In this document: piece after piece, positions 49,150 to 62,900 of the stretch | Layout of the letters: each line of letters starts with the position of its first letter | Numbering within the stretch: position 1 is the first letter of the stretch | DNA from: Drosophila pseudoobscura | Taxonomy: Eukaryota; Arthropoda; Insecta; Diptera; Drosophilidae | NCBI RefSeq assembly: GCF_009870125.1 | Contig: NC_046681.1 | Coordinates: 25,380,001-25,444,000 of the forward strand | Reading direction: 5' to 3' | DNA length: 64,000 nucleotides | The notes under the pieces: model-generated | Told to the model about the DNA's origin: nothing | The model's database searches: none | What the model saw: the letters and a program-made list of their open reading frames with translations, nothing else | Program-made: the position numbers and the translations under genes

Positions 49150-50568
49150 ATGGGTGATGTTGAATTACACTTCGGCCTCGCACCCCTTCGGTCTGTGTAC
49201 CGATGCTCGACCCACATATTGGACTTAAACCAGGACATTATGTTGCGGTTGTACGATTATCTGATCGATCTGACGGATAGGGTGCGTCTGGCCTGTACGG
49301 CACCCAAGCTCGGTGAGGCCTTCCGAATGTGGGCCCGCAAACAGAGACAAATACTCGATGTGGAGGATTTGGAGACGATGAAGCTGCCAGAGATGATCAA
49401 TTTCTTTATGTGGGCGGGGCCGTTCATCAAAGTGCTGCATGTAAACTGTGACTGGTACGAAAAGGAGTCCCTGGTGGTGGAATTTATAGCAGAGTATTGC
49501 TTTAATCTCGAGGAGATCTACTATACAAATGTCACCGACGACTTCCACTTTCGGACAATCATGTCACGGATGAAGCACCTGAAGCGGATCACCGTCAACT
49601 GTTTGGATGCGGAGGATGTGCTTAGCTTCGATTTAGAGCCCAATCAGGGTCTGGAGTACTTTGAGCTGATCAATGGCTGTTATACGGGTGGGGGGATTTC
49701 TTTGTTATGATTGTGTTGTTTGTTAACTTAAGTTTTGCCACCAGGCGAACATCTGTGCGGTTTCCCCAAGCTCCATACGCTGATACTGCGCAATTGTTTG
49801 CTCTGGAACTATTGGGCATTTGGCATACCGTTAAGGACATTGCGTCTCTTGAACCTGGATGACTGCAGCTTTGAGGTGATGAACGATAGCCTGTACGGTA
49901 AGATAGCCGAGTGTTGTGTGAACCTCGAGGAGCTCCATTTCTCCGGCTGTGACACCCACTTTGAGGTGATTGCCCAACTGCCAAAGCTAAAGCGTTGCAC
50001 GCTCAAGACCTGGGGTAGCTCCAATGAGTTAAACATCGGATTCCTGGCCACGCTGGCCGAGAAAAAAATGGGCAGCAATCTCACTCATCTGCATTTGTCC
50101 GGCCAGTTTGAGATCAGCAATGAGCATGCCCGGGTCCTGGGACAACTGCAATCGCTGCAGGAGCTGCGCTGGAGCAGCAATGACGTCCTGGAGGATGATC
50201 ATTTCAAGTTCTTCAACGATCTTAGTGTGCTCGAGTCCTTTGGCATGTCCTTCTGCGGTCGCGTCACCGACGTGGGTATAATGCGTCTGCTGAGAAAGTG
50301 CGGACAACTGAAGCTGATCGACCTGAAGGATTGCAGCCAGATCACCAATGATTTTGTACTCAATGCCATCGGTTGTCTGGCCAAACCCTCACCACGTCGC
50401 CATTTGGTGATCAATGTTCTGGGCACTAAGATCAAGGAGAGTCTGCTCACGGTGGGTAGTGTGATCATCACAGATTTTTCATAAATATTGTCATCATTTT
50501 TTCGCTTCCAGTCCATCGAGTATCTGGCGCCCTTGAACAATGTAAAGCTTAACTTTGTCCATGAATAG
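49150..50568 (+). CDS. CG9316: F-box-like leucine-rich repeat protein
   Basis: Exons 49150-49687, 49745-50451 and 50512-50568 close in frame to 433 residues. An F-box-like segment lies near residues 27-65 (LNQDIMLRLYDYLIDLTDRV, then LACTAPKLGEAFRMWARKQ). LRR-type repeats follow, for example KLHTLILRNCLLWNYW, LRLLNLDDCSFEVM, NLEELHFSGCDTHFEV, LTHLHLSGQFEISN and LKLIDLKDCSQITNDFV, the FBXL pattern. Such proteins usually select substrates for SCF ubiquitin ligases; the substrate is unknown. The last exon is tiny (18 codons plus stop, ending LNFVHE). The symbol rests on gene order and family. Confidence 0.88.
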
Positions 50569-51533
50569 AAACAATCGGTTTGCAAGAGACAATGGGATCC
50601 CTCCGCTCTTAGTCATGATCCAGTCGATCCACAAGGAAGTGCTGTGCTCAATATTTATGATCGTACACACAATACACCATTAGCAATGGGATAATTGTTG
50701 GGACAAGCGTGTGCTGCGGCACTTGGGCATTTAATAATATTAAATAGAAATCCAAAATCGTATTAAAACAATACCCCAACGATATTTGGTCTGGTTGTGG
50801 AATCCGCGATTCAATTCGATTCGATTCGATTCAGAGATCGCTGGCAATAAATTTCGCATTCAATTGTTGAACTTTTGCTGTGATGATGTCTGTGTTAGCA
50901 GCAGGAAGCATAGACCAGTTGGCTATATCATGCTACCAATACTCACCTGTGGCCAGTCCAGTCCAGTTCAGTTCAGTCCGTTGGTTAGTCATCGATCCAA
51001 TCTCTCTCCTCTCTGTGCTGGCGCTGGCGCTGGCTCTGGTTTGCGTGCTTCCACATTGTTGGTGGCCGTCTCTGGCTCTGGCTCTGACCTCGACTTGCTC
51101 CTTAAATGGTTGTCGGCAGCAATCGCTTTGACTCTCTGATCTTAGGGGTTGGGGGCGGGGGATGGAGCACCAATGCCTTGACATGTTCAGGTGTCTGCCA
51201 TGTTCAACAGCGAGTACGAGTAGCTGACTAATTAGTGTACTTTAACTGGTCCAAATCGTTGACATTTGGGGCCATCGACCATCTTCTCCAGCCATCATTC
51301 GATCCGCGGAGAGTTTGCATGAGAAGAGCAAATTAAGCGGCGAATGTTTTCTATCCCCTCTTCATAGGGAGGGTTTTTGTCTGTCCGCTCCTAGATAGAT
51401 AGATTGTATACTCGAAGCGTGTCCAATCACGCCTGTGAATTATTTAAAAATCTCTGCTGCTATTTCATAAGAGACAAGCCTTAAAATTGTTACCCCTCCG
51501 ATGCCCATAGAAATTCGTGTTGTCGTTCGTTCG

Positions 51534-51564
<31 letters not shown>

Positions 51565-54500
51565 TGGGGGCCTTGCGATTATGGGAAATGGCTTTTGCTA
51601 TCGCTTAGCACACACCTCTCAAATGGATGAACTTTTAGTGTCGCTTAACGCTCGAGAAGAACCTCCAAAAGGGGCGGGAATCTCGCTTGCTACGATGTTT
51701 TTTTTCTTCGCGATGAGTAGAAAGGCAGTAAAAGGCCTCCAGGAAAAGTGCACTAAAAGCATGTAGGGAGAGGTATAAATGGTTTTGGTCATACATCTTT
51801 AACCTAATCGGTTTTGGTTTTATAATTTGGCCATTATTAATCAGCCTAAGGGAGATTCCTGCCTCATTCGCTACAAATAAAAAGGGAATACTTTCCATTT
51901 TTGGCATTTTTTGATTGACCTTATTATTTAAGGCCTGCCTTGGGTGCCCTTAAAGTGTTATTATTTGTAGATCCACTCAAGAATATTAAGGAATATTATA
52001 ATCCAGGGATGTTGCATTTCTATGCAATTTATCTAAAAAATATGCGTTTGATGGCATATTTTTATATCTCCATTACATTTGAATCTCGAGGTTGTCCCAT
52101 ATTTGAGAAGCGAGTGAGCCGGGGGTGGACACATGATCTCTCTCTTGATGGCTTGCCTCATTGGCATACATGTAACATATTTACATATATGATCTATAAT
52201 AATATTTTCTTTGATTTAAAAGTATCTGTGAACATTATTGGTCGATATTTTTCAGAAATAACCTACATACATAAACTATTTTTCCAATTCCAGTTCTGGG
52301 AACTTTCCTTATTCCTTCCTTAGTACACGCCTGTTTACTAAAAAGGAAACCTAATACTTTCAGTTTCAGTAAAACTTAGCTTGTTAAGAGATCTCCCAAC
52401 AGGTTACAAAAAAATCTCTTAATTTCTTTAATTTTCGGTTAACATTTATTGCCCTGCTCAAAAATCAAGAAAGAAATAAATGTTTATGAGACACCCACAG
52501 CCCATGCAGTGAACGACCCACTTTGTTTTGTATTCGCCAAATTATTTTGTGGCACGCCACATGCTGCAACAACAGCGGCAGGCAGGCAACACAGCAGCAG
52601 CAGCAGCAGCAACAGCAACACTAACAACTGCCACTAAGAGTTGCCAACATTAATTTAATATTAAAATTACAATATTTTCGTTTCTTTTTGTTGCCTGTTG
52701 ATGCTCTCTGATGCTGTTTGGGGCAGATCCAAATGCATTTGTATGATTCTTCGGAGATGTTTTCATGCACGACTTTGGGGACTTGTCGATGATGTTGCAC
52801 TGCTGCTGCACTGCTGCTTCTGATCATGATGATGATGATGATGCTGGTGATGCAAAAGTTAATTTGCAAAGATGCACACTCCCTAGTTCTTCGGATGAAC
52901 TTTTTGGTGCAGTTGTTGGGGGAGAAGCGAATGATTGGCACATTAGCAACAAATTGTTAGTACATCTTATTTAAGCCGTTTAATTAATTCCGCGCATTCT
53001 GAATAGCCAAAAAAATTCAATGAAAAAAATACAATAAAAGAATAGGAACGAAGTTTCAATGGTTATTTATTGTATGACAACTAACGACTATGGGGATACC
53101 TGGGTTTTCTCCGTAAAGAATGCTTATAAATGGGAATTTGTTCTCCTTTAGATTGAGATGCTTGTCAGATCACAAGATCATAGAAATAGCTGTACCAATC
53201 ATACATTTTTTTCATGGTCTCAGGGTTCTCGCAGCTCGTACAGATTTTTATTTATTTATTTGGTTTTTTATTCCAGTTTTAAAAGACTTACTTATATTTA
53301 AGAAATGCATTTTCATTGATTTTAAATAATAAACCTTTGCTTAATCGTGATAGATTTATTTTATATTAATTTTAATATGCATATTTTTGATTTTATTTTT
53401 TATTTAAGATAGATAGAAGGCATATCTAGGATAAAGAAATAATTGGACTTATTAGATCGGAAGTACGAGTACCCTTCACTAAATATATGATAGATTCTTC
53501 AATCTGTTACATACACCAATACAAATAGCATATACCTTTTGAGCTGCACAAGTACCAGAGGTCTAAGTAGAATCCAAGATGTAGAAACCGAGAGCCGAGA
53601 AAAAACAATCAGCCAAGCCACACGAAGTGAGCTTCCAGCCAGCATCTTTGAGCCAACATCTCGGGCCAATTGCCAGTCGAAGACGTGCTTAGGCTTGTCA
53701 AGGTGCCCCCGACCTGGTCGGATCGGTTCGGTTCGGTTCGGTCTGGCCCAGGTCCAAGGGGACTGCGGATCTCCGTGTTACCTATGTAAGTACTCGTATA
53801 CAAGTATATATGTGGCTATATATGTGGATATTTGTATGTTATATGGAAGCTACCTTCAATTTGACAAAAGCCGCTGGCAGACAACGCGATTGCATGTTGT
53901 GCCTTTCAATTGCTGACCAAGTTCTCCTACTCCTCGTAGTCCGCCGGGTTCTGTCGGGTCTCGGGTCTCCGATCTCCGGTCTCAGGTCTTATGTCTCTGG
54001 TTTCTGTTCTGCGCTATCAATTGATACAAATCTATGCAATTTTCGAATATAGAGACATAAAAACATGCCACAACTATTGCCACACTGAATGTCAATAAAT
54101 AATACAGTGGAACCTCTCGCGCGCACACACACACACACATACAGTACAGACAGTACAGTACGTTCTCGTACATACAGTTAGAACATATCACATTGCCTTT
54201 GCCTGAGACAGGTCGAGGTCGCCTTTGGTCGGTCGTCCAAGCGCCGCAGGTGAGAAAATGGCCAATAGAAGTCGACATGGACCAAAAGATGCCACTTAGT
54301 TGCATCCAAACATGCAACCAGTTGCATCTGGTGGAGACTGCAACAATGTTCATACACTGAGAGCTATTTTGGGGGCGAGAATCCAAACAAGTTATAGAAA
54401 TTTTTGGAAGAAGTCTGAGAAATTCGTAATTACAAAAAAGTTAAATAAACTAAAGAAATAAAAATGATAGATCCAATGATAGATAACAGATGGAAGAGGA

Positions 54501-56403
54501 AATTAAGCAATTGCTAGGAAATTAGCATAATTTGGTAAGGTTACTATGTATTGAAAAATAAAGTGAAACGTAACCACTCGCAATGGCACCATTTGCTATG
54601 GCAGTCGCCATTGCCCCTCATTAGTTGTCGTATATCGAAGTCGTAGTCGAAGGGAATTCATCCTCTGAGACATCTTTGCCATTGACAAGTGCTATGCGGG
54701 CGTAGCTAGCATTTCCGGCACAATATTGCACATTCATTCTCTATATTTGTTTCAGGTGGACTTGAGATAGCTCTGCAAAATCATCCAAATGAGAACCCGA
54801 TCTTCGTAGCCTGGGATGCCAACAAAGCACTTGGTAATGCTTTAGAAGTCCAGTCTTGATGGATAAACTCTGAAATGGAGTTGGACTCAATTGTTCAGTT
54901 CCATTTGTTTTATTCATTTATAATTTTCATAAAATTGTAATCGTTATTCTGGCCAAAGTATTTTTGTTGGGGGCGCTCATTGAGAACTTTTTGTTCAACC
55001 AACATTGGGGATTAGGCGTTTCAGATATAGGTATTTCTCTCAGTGTAGTCACTTCATTTTCTATCTTAGGAGCTAGCAATTAGACCTGTCTACAATTGGA
55101 ATTAGATATGCACTGAGAGAAATTGTTTCCTAATTACCCAGTATTAGAGACTATTGTATTTGCTTTGGGGAAGTTTTTTTTTTAGCGTAGAAGTTCGAAA
55201 TATGAAAATTTGGTCAATATTTGTTACAGAGAGAAGAGTATCCTTTAATTTAAAGTTCCATAAGTTATCCTCAGCTGCATAAACTCTCAACTAAAAAGTT
55301 TGATGGTACCAAGTTCAACGATATTTCTTTCAGTGCAGTGGCATCTTCTTCCATGTTAGGGGGCCAGCAATTGGAGCTGCCTGTGGCTCTGTCTAGAACA
55401 TCGTGTGCTCTTTATCACTGACAGATTGTGCTGGCCATTTAATTTATGGCAATTCTCACATGCACCAGCCCCCCACTCGCTTCTCGCCTCTCCCACCAGA
55501 CTCGAGTCGCGAGCATCTCTCAGAACATTGTTAGATCTCGGGTCTCGGGGATTGGGTGTGGGAATGTGGACGTGGATGGGTATGGCGGTATCGCATGGCC
55601 GCGGGTTGACGGGTTGACGGTAACTCGAGTTATTCAATCCATTTGCCTGGGCAACCTTTAGAACATCGGCCATCTGCATAAATCAAATGTTGATTGTGAT
55701 TTTCAAATAAGACGGTGCTCCAATGAGGCGGATATCACCTGCATCTGTGGAGATCGAAACGATTTCCCTAATATTAATGTATACTACACGTATAAATGTA
55801 ACGTTCTATATACAAGTCTCTTCCATGACTATAATATCATATAAAGATTAATTATTATAAGTACCTATGAAATGCCGAGCATGTGGTGATTTAATCATAA
55901 TAATATCCGTAAAACCTTAACTGGGTTCAGAATTGTGTGTATAAGAATGAGTTATCCTTATCTGAGTCTTTAAATAAACTGAAATATGAGTCGGAAACAC
56001 TCCAATCCAATATGCGATCTAAAAACATTCCGTTTTCGTTACTCCACTCAACTAAATATATATTTTTCCATAACTAAACTGGCAGTTTACCCGATTTAAA
56101 ACTCTATTTATAAAGTTTCCTTTCGGTTTTTCCGACATCACCACTTGACTTTCTTGTGCAATTTATGTCACGCTGCAGTTTTATGGCCAAGTGCCTGTTT
56201 TGGTTCTGGTTCTGGCTTTTGCCCAACTATTTTTACTCCACGCAATGAAAAATGGAGAGAAAAGTTGTCGGAAAAGTCGTGTAGAGGAATGTCAGGCAGG
56301 CCTCATGCACGTGTCGTTATCCTTTGGCTATTTCCGTGTATTTCCGGTGCAATGGAGTGCACACACACACACAAACACACACAGGCGGACAATAACGATA
56401 CCG
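50569..56403. other. 5.8 kb region without recognised genes
   Basis: No coding or RNA gene is supported. Simple repeats include GATTC units at 50812-50835, CAGTC/CAGTT units at 50955-50985, GGCGCT/GGCTCT units at 51018-51085, a GTT array at 51535-51560, a CAG array at 52590-52620, GGTTC units at 53722-53742 and a CA array at 54122-54140. The rest is AT-rich. It is probably far-upstream regulatory DNA of the gene to the right. Confidence 0.5.
52590..52620. repeat. CAG/CAA trinucleotide array
   Basis: Run of CAG then CAA-type triplets in non-coding DNA; not inside any supported reading frame. Confidence 0.9.
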
Positions 56404-56969
56404 TGACGTCACCTGAGGGAGGCCTCAAAATAGAAAGGCGACTGCTCGCCCCTCCAGTACAGTTGTGAAGTGAAGTGACGTCAGACGAGAGCGAGATGGC
56501 TAGCTGGCACTCGGCTTTTATCAAGGGCGTCATCAAGGCCACACATTCCGAAAGAGGGATGGCTAGATAGAAAACGACAGAGAGAGAGAGAGGGAGAAAG
56601 ATAAAATATACGCTGCGCCGCCGGCCGGTGTTTTTGCCTCTGCCACGGCTCTGCCGCTGCTGCTGCTCTGTTTACTGCCTACTCACCTGTTTCATGCCCC
56701 ACTGCCCCGCCTGGTGTGCTACCCTGCCACTCACACACACCCACACCCACACATTCGTTCATTCATTCATTCATGGCTTTGGGTGTCTGGCCGTCTGGCC
56801 GTCTGGCTCTGCTCCACTGCGCATGTCCGCGTCACGGCCACGCGCCACCCACTTCGATGACGTCTTTGTTTCGCATCGATTTCTGTGCTCGCTTTCGACA
56901 GTGACGTCATTGGCTGCGTGCCGCCCCAAAGCAGGCTGTGGCCGACCGCCGTGCGGCCAGCTATAAATA
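56404..56969 (+). promoter_or_regulatory. CRE cluster with TATA box, probable Hr38 promoter
   Basis: Three perfect palindromic CREs (TGACGTCA) occur at 56404-56411, 56476-56483 and 56902-56909, with a 7/8 site TGACGTCT at 56858-56865. A consensus TATA box TATAAATA lies at 56962-56969, 52 bp past the last CRE, so transcription toward higher coordinates from about 56.99 kb is predicted. An 8-mer palindrome is expected about once per 65 kb, so three in 506 bp is striking. Such sites bind CREB/ATF. By remembered gene order the next gene should be Hr38 (NR4A), an activity-induced nuclear receptor gene. The downstream coding exons are outside the window, so that link is inference. Confidence 0.6.
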
Positions 56970-59900
56970 ATTCCTGCCAATTATCGCTGGAAATTGATAA
57001 TCGGGAAAGTTAATTGGGGAACCTGAGAAGGAGACGTAGACAGAGCCCGAGATGAGAACGGAGATGGAGCCGGAGCCGGAGCTAATGAGATTCATATTCT
57101 GTGCTTGAGCTTGTTTATTTATGAATATTGGGTGTTGGATGAAATGACATGGAACCAAGTGGGTTGGGAAGTACTTTAAAAGCGTTTAAACGAAATCGAT
57201 TCAGAGAAATTATGTATTTAAGGGCTATACAATTAAGTAATTGACTAAATGAAAGATTTAACTTTAAAGCAATAATTTGTACATACAGGGAGAACATTCA
57301 GTTGAGTTCTATTGTTTTTGATACTGTCATCCTTTTAGGAGCATAACTATAAACCATAACTATTAAATAACTATAACTAATTAAAAACTATATTTTAATT
57401 TTCATTGTATTTAAATGCTTAGCCTTTTCTTGAATGAAATCAGTACGATTCTACCTTTTAGCATACTTTTCAGAGTTTATTAAAGTATTTTTGCCTCTCA
57501 AATGATCTTTGTTAAATAGTTTAAATAGTTTGTTAAGTGGTCCCTTATCAAAAGTTCTCTATTGCTTGTGTCACATATGACACAACACAAACTTTGTTCC
57601 TCAAGTGAACAGACTTTGAAGAAGTACCTGAAAAAGCAACAGCAACGACAACCCAAGCAAATCACAGTCCTCATCTATAATTCAGTTTAGAAATGGCTTA
57701 GGTAAAGTAATTAAGGCTAGGCACACAAGCCACAGGCCACAGACCAGTTATTAACCAAGTTCCATCCTTCTTTTGAGCCGTCATAGACCTACATACATGG
57801 ATATATGTATGTATGTATACCCTACATTCCCAACCATTCCTCTAGTGGTATTGATTTTTCTCGCATTATCTGCTACTACTAATACTCGTCGTATACGTGC
57901 CCAGTATCGTATCTATTATTTTGGGCTTGTCCCGTTGAGGTCAAAGACACACAATGCCAAACGCCGGCTAGGTCTCCCTCTCTGTGGGCTTGAATCTGGT
58001 ATCTGACTAATATTTTGGTCGACGTCATGTAGAGGACACAGATACATTTTTATATACGTATGCGAATGGCTTGAATCGGAACAGGAGGTGCGTCAGTTAA
58101 TTCCATTCCATTGATAGCCGGCAGCCGCACAGAGATACCGGCGGAACCCTTTTAATGGGCGACTAAACAAAATACGCACGGAGGAAGCGAGTGCGCGAGA
58201 GGGAGACGGATAGCACACACACACAAACAAAACAAAAACAAACAAAGAGAGGACAAAGTGTTGCCTACTTAGGGGCGTGTGTGACGAACACGGCGGAAAG
58301 GCAGTGAGGACAGAGGGAGGCTTGTTAGAGGACGTGACGCGGTTAGGACGCAACGGAAGCAGACAATAAAATCAATGCCGCGCTTCCGGCCACAGCCACC
58401 ATACGAGAATCGCTCCCCCGTTTTGGGATTGCGTGTGTCGATTGCGTGTCCATTCCGTGTCGATTGTTGCGTAGGGTATTACACATTCCATTACAGCAGA
58501 GTCAGCTGGATGGTGGATGGTTGCGGCACACCTCAAGGTCGCATTGCGGCCGACAGGAATAATGGGAATGCGTTCGATATGTCTTTTGGTTTAGACAGGA
58601 ATGGCGGCGGTAGAGAAAATCGGTACAAGACAGTGGTTGGGGATGTAAAGATATTTTTTCATTTGTGTACGCCATTTAACATTTTTTTTGATTAAATAAT
58701 TCCTTTGAAGTATAAAAGCAATATTAATAAGCGTTTGTTTACCATAATTAGGTAGTAGTAGGATATTTTCCTCAGTTTTGTTCATAATATTTCGAGCCTT
58801 TTGACAAAAGGTTTAGATTTGTAGGAAGTAATAGAATTCTTGGATGCATTTGTGCCAAACGAATATAATTTTTCTATATTTCTAGTTTTCTATTTATGTA
58901 TTTTTCGTTCAGCCTTTTTATCTTTCTTATAATAAAAACTACCCATCAAAACTGTTTTTTTGATTACTAAATTTTAAACACACTTTCGTTTGAGTCTCTT
59001 TCTTATAATCCCCAAGATTTTATGAATTTGTGGCCATAATTTTTAAACATTTTTTCGACCCCAATCGCTTACAAGATAAAGTCATATTTCATCGAAAAAT
59101 AATTTCCTATTTATCCCAATTTTGATCGCTTTTCACTTCATCCACAGAAACCCTTCTCATAGACTTCCCCCGAATAGTAAATATGTAACCCAATAATTTA
59201 CTTGTGATCCCGTAAATCATCTCCCTAACCATCGAACATACCCCACTTAAGACCGCAAATGTTGTGCATTGCCTCATCGTCTGAGCGCCTTTAGTCCGCG
59301 AGGAAAAGAGCTCCATGCCGAACGGGGCGTATACTTGATGATATTATGACATGTTTAAGCCCACCGAAAAAATGTTATTTAGGCACAAAATAGCACAAAA
59401 TTGGCAAAACCAAAAATCTACATATATATTTATGTAAAGTTACAAATATTAATAGCAAAACGAAGTCAGAAACTAAGCCGAAAAAAGGCCAACAAAAATA
59501 ATGACAATAATTCGCCACAAAATGCACCTGCAGGCTAAGCAGTCAATGGAGTTTTTGGGCTTTATAGAGGAAGTCCCCATCCACCGAAACCATTTCTGGG
59601 CAAGGCTGGGGCCAGGAGGCGCATCGAAAGTAATGTTTTTGTGTTTTTTTTTCTGTTTTTTTTTGGGTAAAAAAGGGTTGGCGAATCCGCAAAAGCAATT
59701 TATGCAAATGAGCCAAGAGGCGCCGTTGCAAATGCGGCAGCAACAGAAAAAACAACAATGCCAAAGTGCCGCATGCTAATTGAAATTTACAGGTGGGTAG
59801 GGGGGGGAGAGACAGAGAGACAGAGAGAGAGAGAGGGGACTTCCAAGCAGAAATCAAAGCCTAAATAGCAATCAAAAAGAGCAAAAATTCCTTAAATTAA

Positions 59901-62900
59901 ACTCACGAAGTCGCGGCGCAACGATGCGAAAATGATACATGCATTAAGGCCCAGCCAAACCAAAGTAGACTTGGCCAAAACGAAGCAAATTTGGCTCGGC
60001 ACATTTAGAATATCATCATAGTGCCCCAAAAAGCAACAACAATTACAACAACAACAACAACAATAAATAATAGACAAAAGGCAGAGAGACAAAAGCAAGG
60101 AGTGCCAAAAGTTGCCTTCGACTCTTGGCTTCAACTCTTGGCTTTGGCTTGGCTTGGCTTTGGCATCTCATGCTTAATACAGCCAATAAAACCAACAGCA
60201 ACAACAATACCACAGCCCAACAGTAACAACAACAACTACAGTACTACAACAACAGGCACTCTTCGGAGGAAACTCAACAACGATAGCAAACACAACAAGA
60301 AAGAAAGGATAGGCTCTGATGCCGAAACAGCTGATACCCTGACAGATTGATTCATCGTTTTCAAGGCACTTTATATTTTAGAGTGGTAGTACTTATAGAG
60401 TGGTTCTCTCAGCAAGAAAAACTTCTATGGTTTCTTTGGGCTTACAGGTTTCTGATCAATCATGAGGGCATATATTTTATAGCCATGGCTACAACAACTC
60501 GTCTTATTACTATAAATTGTATTCTCTTTGAATAAAATGCTTTCTTTTAAGCATTCAAAAACGTTTGAACAAAATAATAATACCCCCTGCATAGGGTATA
60601 ACAACAACAAGACCAGCAGAAACTCCAACGCGAAGCTGTTTGCATGCACTTTTTGGGGCCACGAGCGGGTCAGCAAACAGCAGCAGGCACAGTGGTACCC
60701 AGTGAATGTTTTATTCCATTAAATAGTTAATATTTGATTATTAGTAACTTGGAATATTAACACTCAGTATTTAATATGTATATAGAACAGTTTGTATAGA
60801 GATAGTGCTATCCAATTCACAGAGGCTTGCAATTTTTGATCCCAACCTCAAATTTTCCTAGCATAAATAAACAAACGAAGAAAACAAATGCAGTTATATA
60901 TTATTTTATTATGAAACACAATTTTTCGGGAGAAATCTCTTATAAAAGCCTACAATGAATCTTTACTTACTTTCGTACTTTAACTTAATCTTTTGTATAT
61001 TACCACACCATTTATAAACTTCTTTCTGAATATCATAGCAACATATAAAAGTTACTTCCCTTTTTTCCACATTCCCAGCACAGCCAGAACCACTGTGCGG
61101 AGTGGCAGTACTATCGTACATGCATGGTGCCTGCCAGAGACCAGTTCCACTTGCGTCGCTCCCAAAATCCACCTAATATATATGTACACGAGAAGCCACA
61201 CCACACCATACCACAGCAGAGTCCCCATCCCCCGCACTCAGATCCCCAGGCCCAAGACCGATCCGAACGAAGCTCAGGCACCAAATGCATTATGGGAAAA
61301 AAATCTAGCTAAAACGAAAGGAAGAGCCCACTGCGCCCAAAACTTCAGTCGGTGTCTCTGTCGCAGTCGCTGCCAGAGTCTCAGTCGCTGCCCCGGCCCG
61401 GCCGACTGCGATCTCACGTTTTGTCGGGGAGGCTGATGCTGAGCCCAAGCTTGAAGCTCGATCCCCCGTACGCTAACAACAGTTAGAAAACGTGGCTTTG
61501 GAACCTGTCTAAAAATAGCCACAGCGAATGCAACCAAACACACGAACCCGAGCACGAACATGGACGACACCTACAACAACAGCACATAGTAGCGAGAGAG
61601 AGGACAGACCCGAATGAAAACGAAAATTTAGCTGCCGCCGGGCCTCACCTACTAAGCCGCCGCCGCCGCCTCAAAGACGAGTCTGACTCGCGCTTTAACT
61701 CTCACTCTCATAGGCAGTGGAGCTGGGCAGCGCAGCCGGCGTTCGAACTGAAGCCGAGCTTTGGAGAGAAGAGAAGCTTTGTGCGATGGTGTGAGTGCAT
61801 TTGTGCCGCTGCTTCTGCTGTTTACGAGCTGAAAACGCCGGTGTCAATGGTAAAGTGCATTAATAATTCCCTCTCTTCTTTTCTGTACGGAATTAGGGGG
61901 CGAAGAGGAAGATCAGTTGGTGCTTTAGAGAAGAGGCAGAGATCTGTGGAAATCCGGAGATGAGTAAAAGATTAGAGGATCGTTAGCGGCGTAGAAAATA
62001 ACGTGATCTGGGGAAGGGCGTAGACCAGGGATACATGGGGAAGTCGCCAATATTCGGGCACAGATGATGCCGATCTCGGGCAGAGGATGATCTCAATGGC
62101 ATCAGCGGAAGGGGAAGATGTCAGCCTGATCTGGGAAAAAATCAAAAAAAATATAAACCAGAAAGAGGGGATTAGGGGCATCGGGAGACAGACAGTGTTC
62201 CGAGGGCGAATGGGGGGAAAATTCGATCATGTTTATTGGCATTTTGCCCAAAAATGATTTGTGGTGCAGCCTCTTTTGCTTTTTTCAGAAGAAAGAAAGG
62301 GGGATCGTTGATGGGAAAGGGAAGGGAAATGGTTATCACGTTGGAGAGTGATCATGTTTATGGGGTGCTCTGCTTAATGGAGCAAATTTGTTATAAATTG
62401 GTAAAAGGGTTAACGAATCTTGAATTGGTTTAGATTTGGTGTGAAATGCAATTGACTTCGAGTTGAACTAAATAAATGGATTGCACAGAGAATGGAGGCT
62501 AGGAGTGGAGGATAGACCGATAGAGAGCCATTAAAATGTATTTGTATGATACAGTATTTACTAATTCCTATCGTACCTGCTCGAATTGCGATAATCCTCA
62601 TTAGGAACGTGCATTTATAATAATTCAATATAAATAAAAACCTTCATAGATTCAAAAACATTATTAAAAGTTTCCTGGCAGCCACCTTTAATAGTTTCAT
62701 AGCAGCCGGCTATAATAGCTTCATAGCACCCAACATGCATTCACATTAAATCCTTGCTCTTTAAAACTTAAAGCTTCCCCAGAAGCGTTTAAATACAAAT
62801 CAAATCTTTCAGGGTTAAGTATCCACTCAGACCTTAAGCCCTTTTTCTTTGGCATTCTTGATTAAATCCTCTTCCTTTCTAATTTATTTTCCTTGAAATT

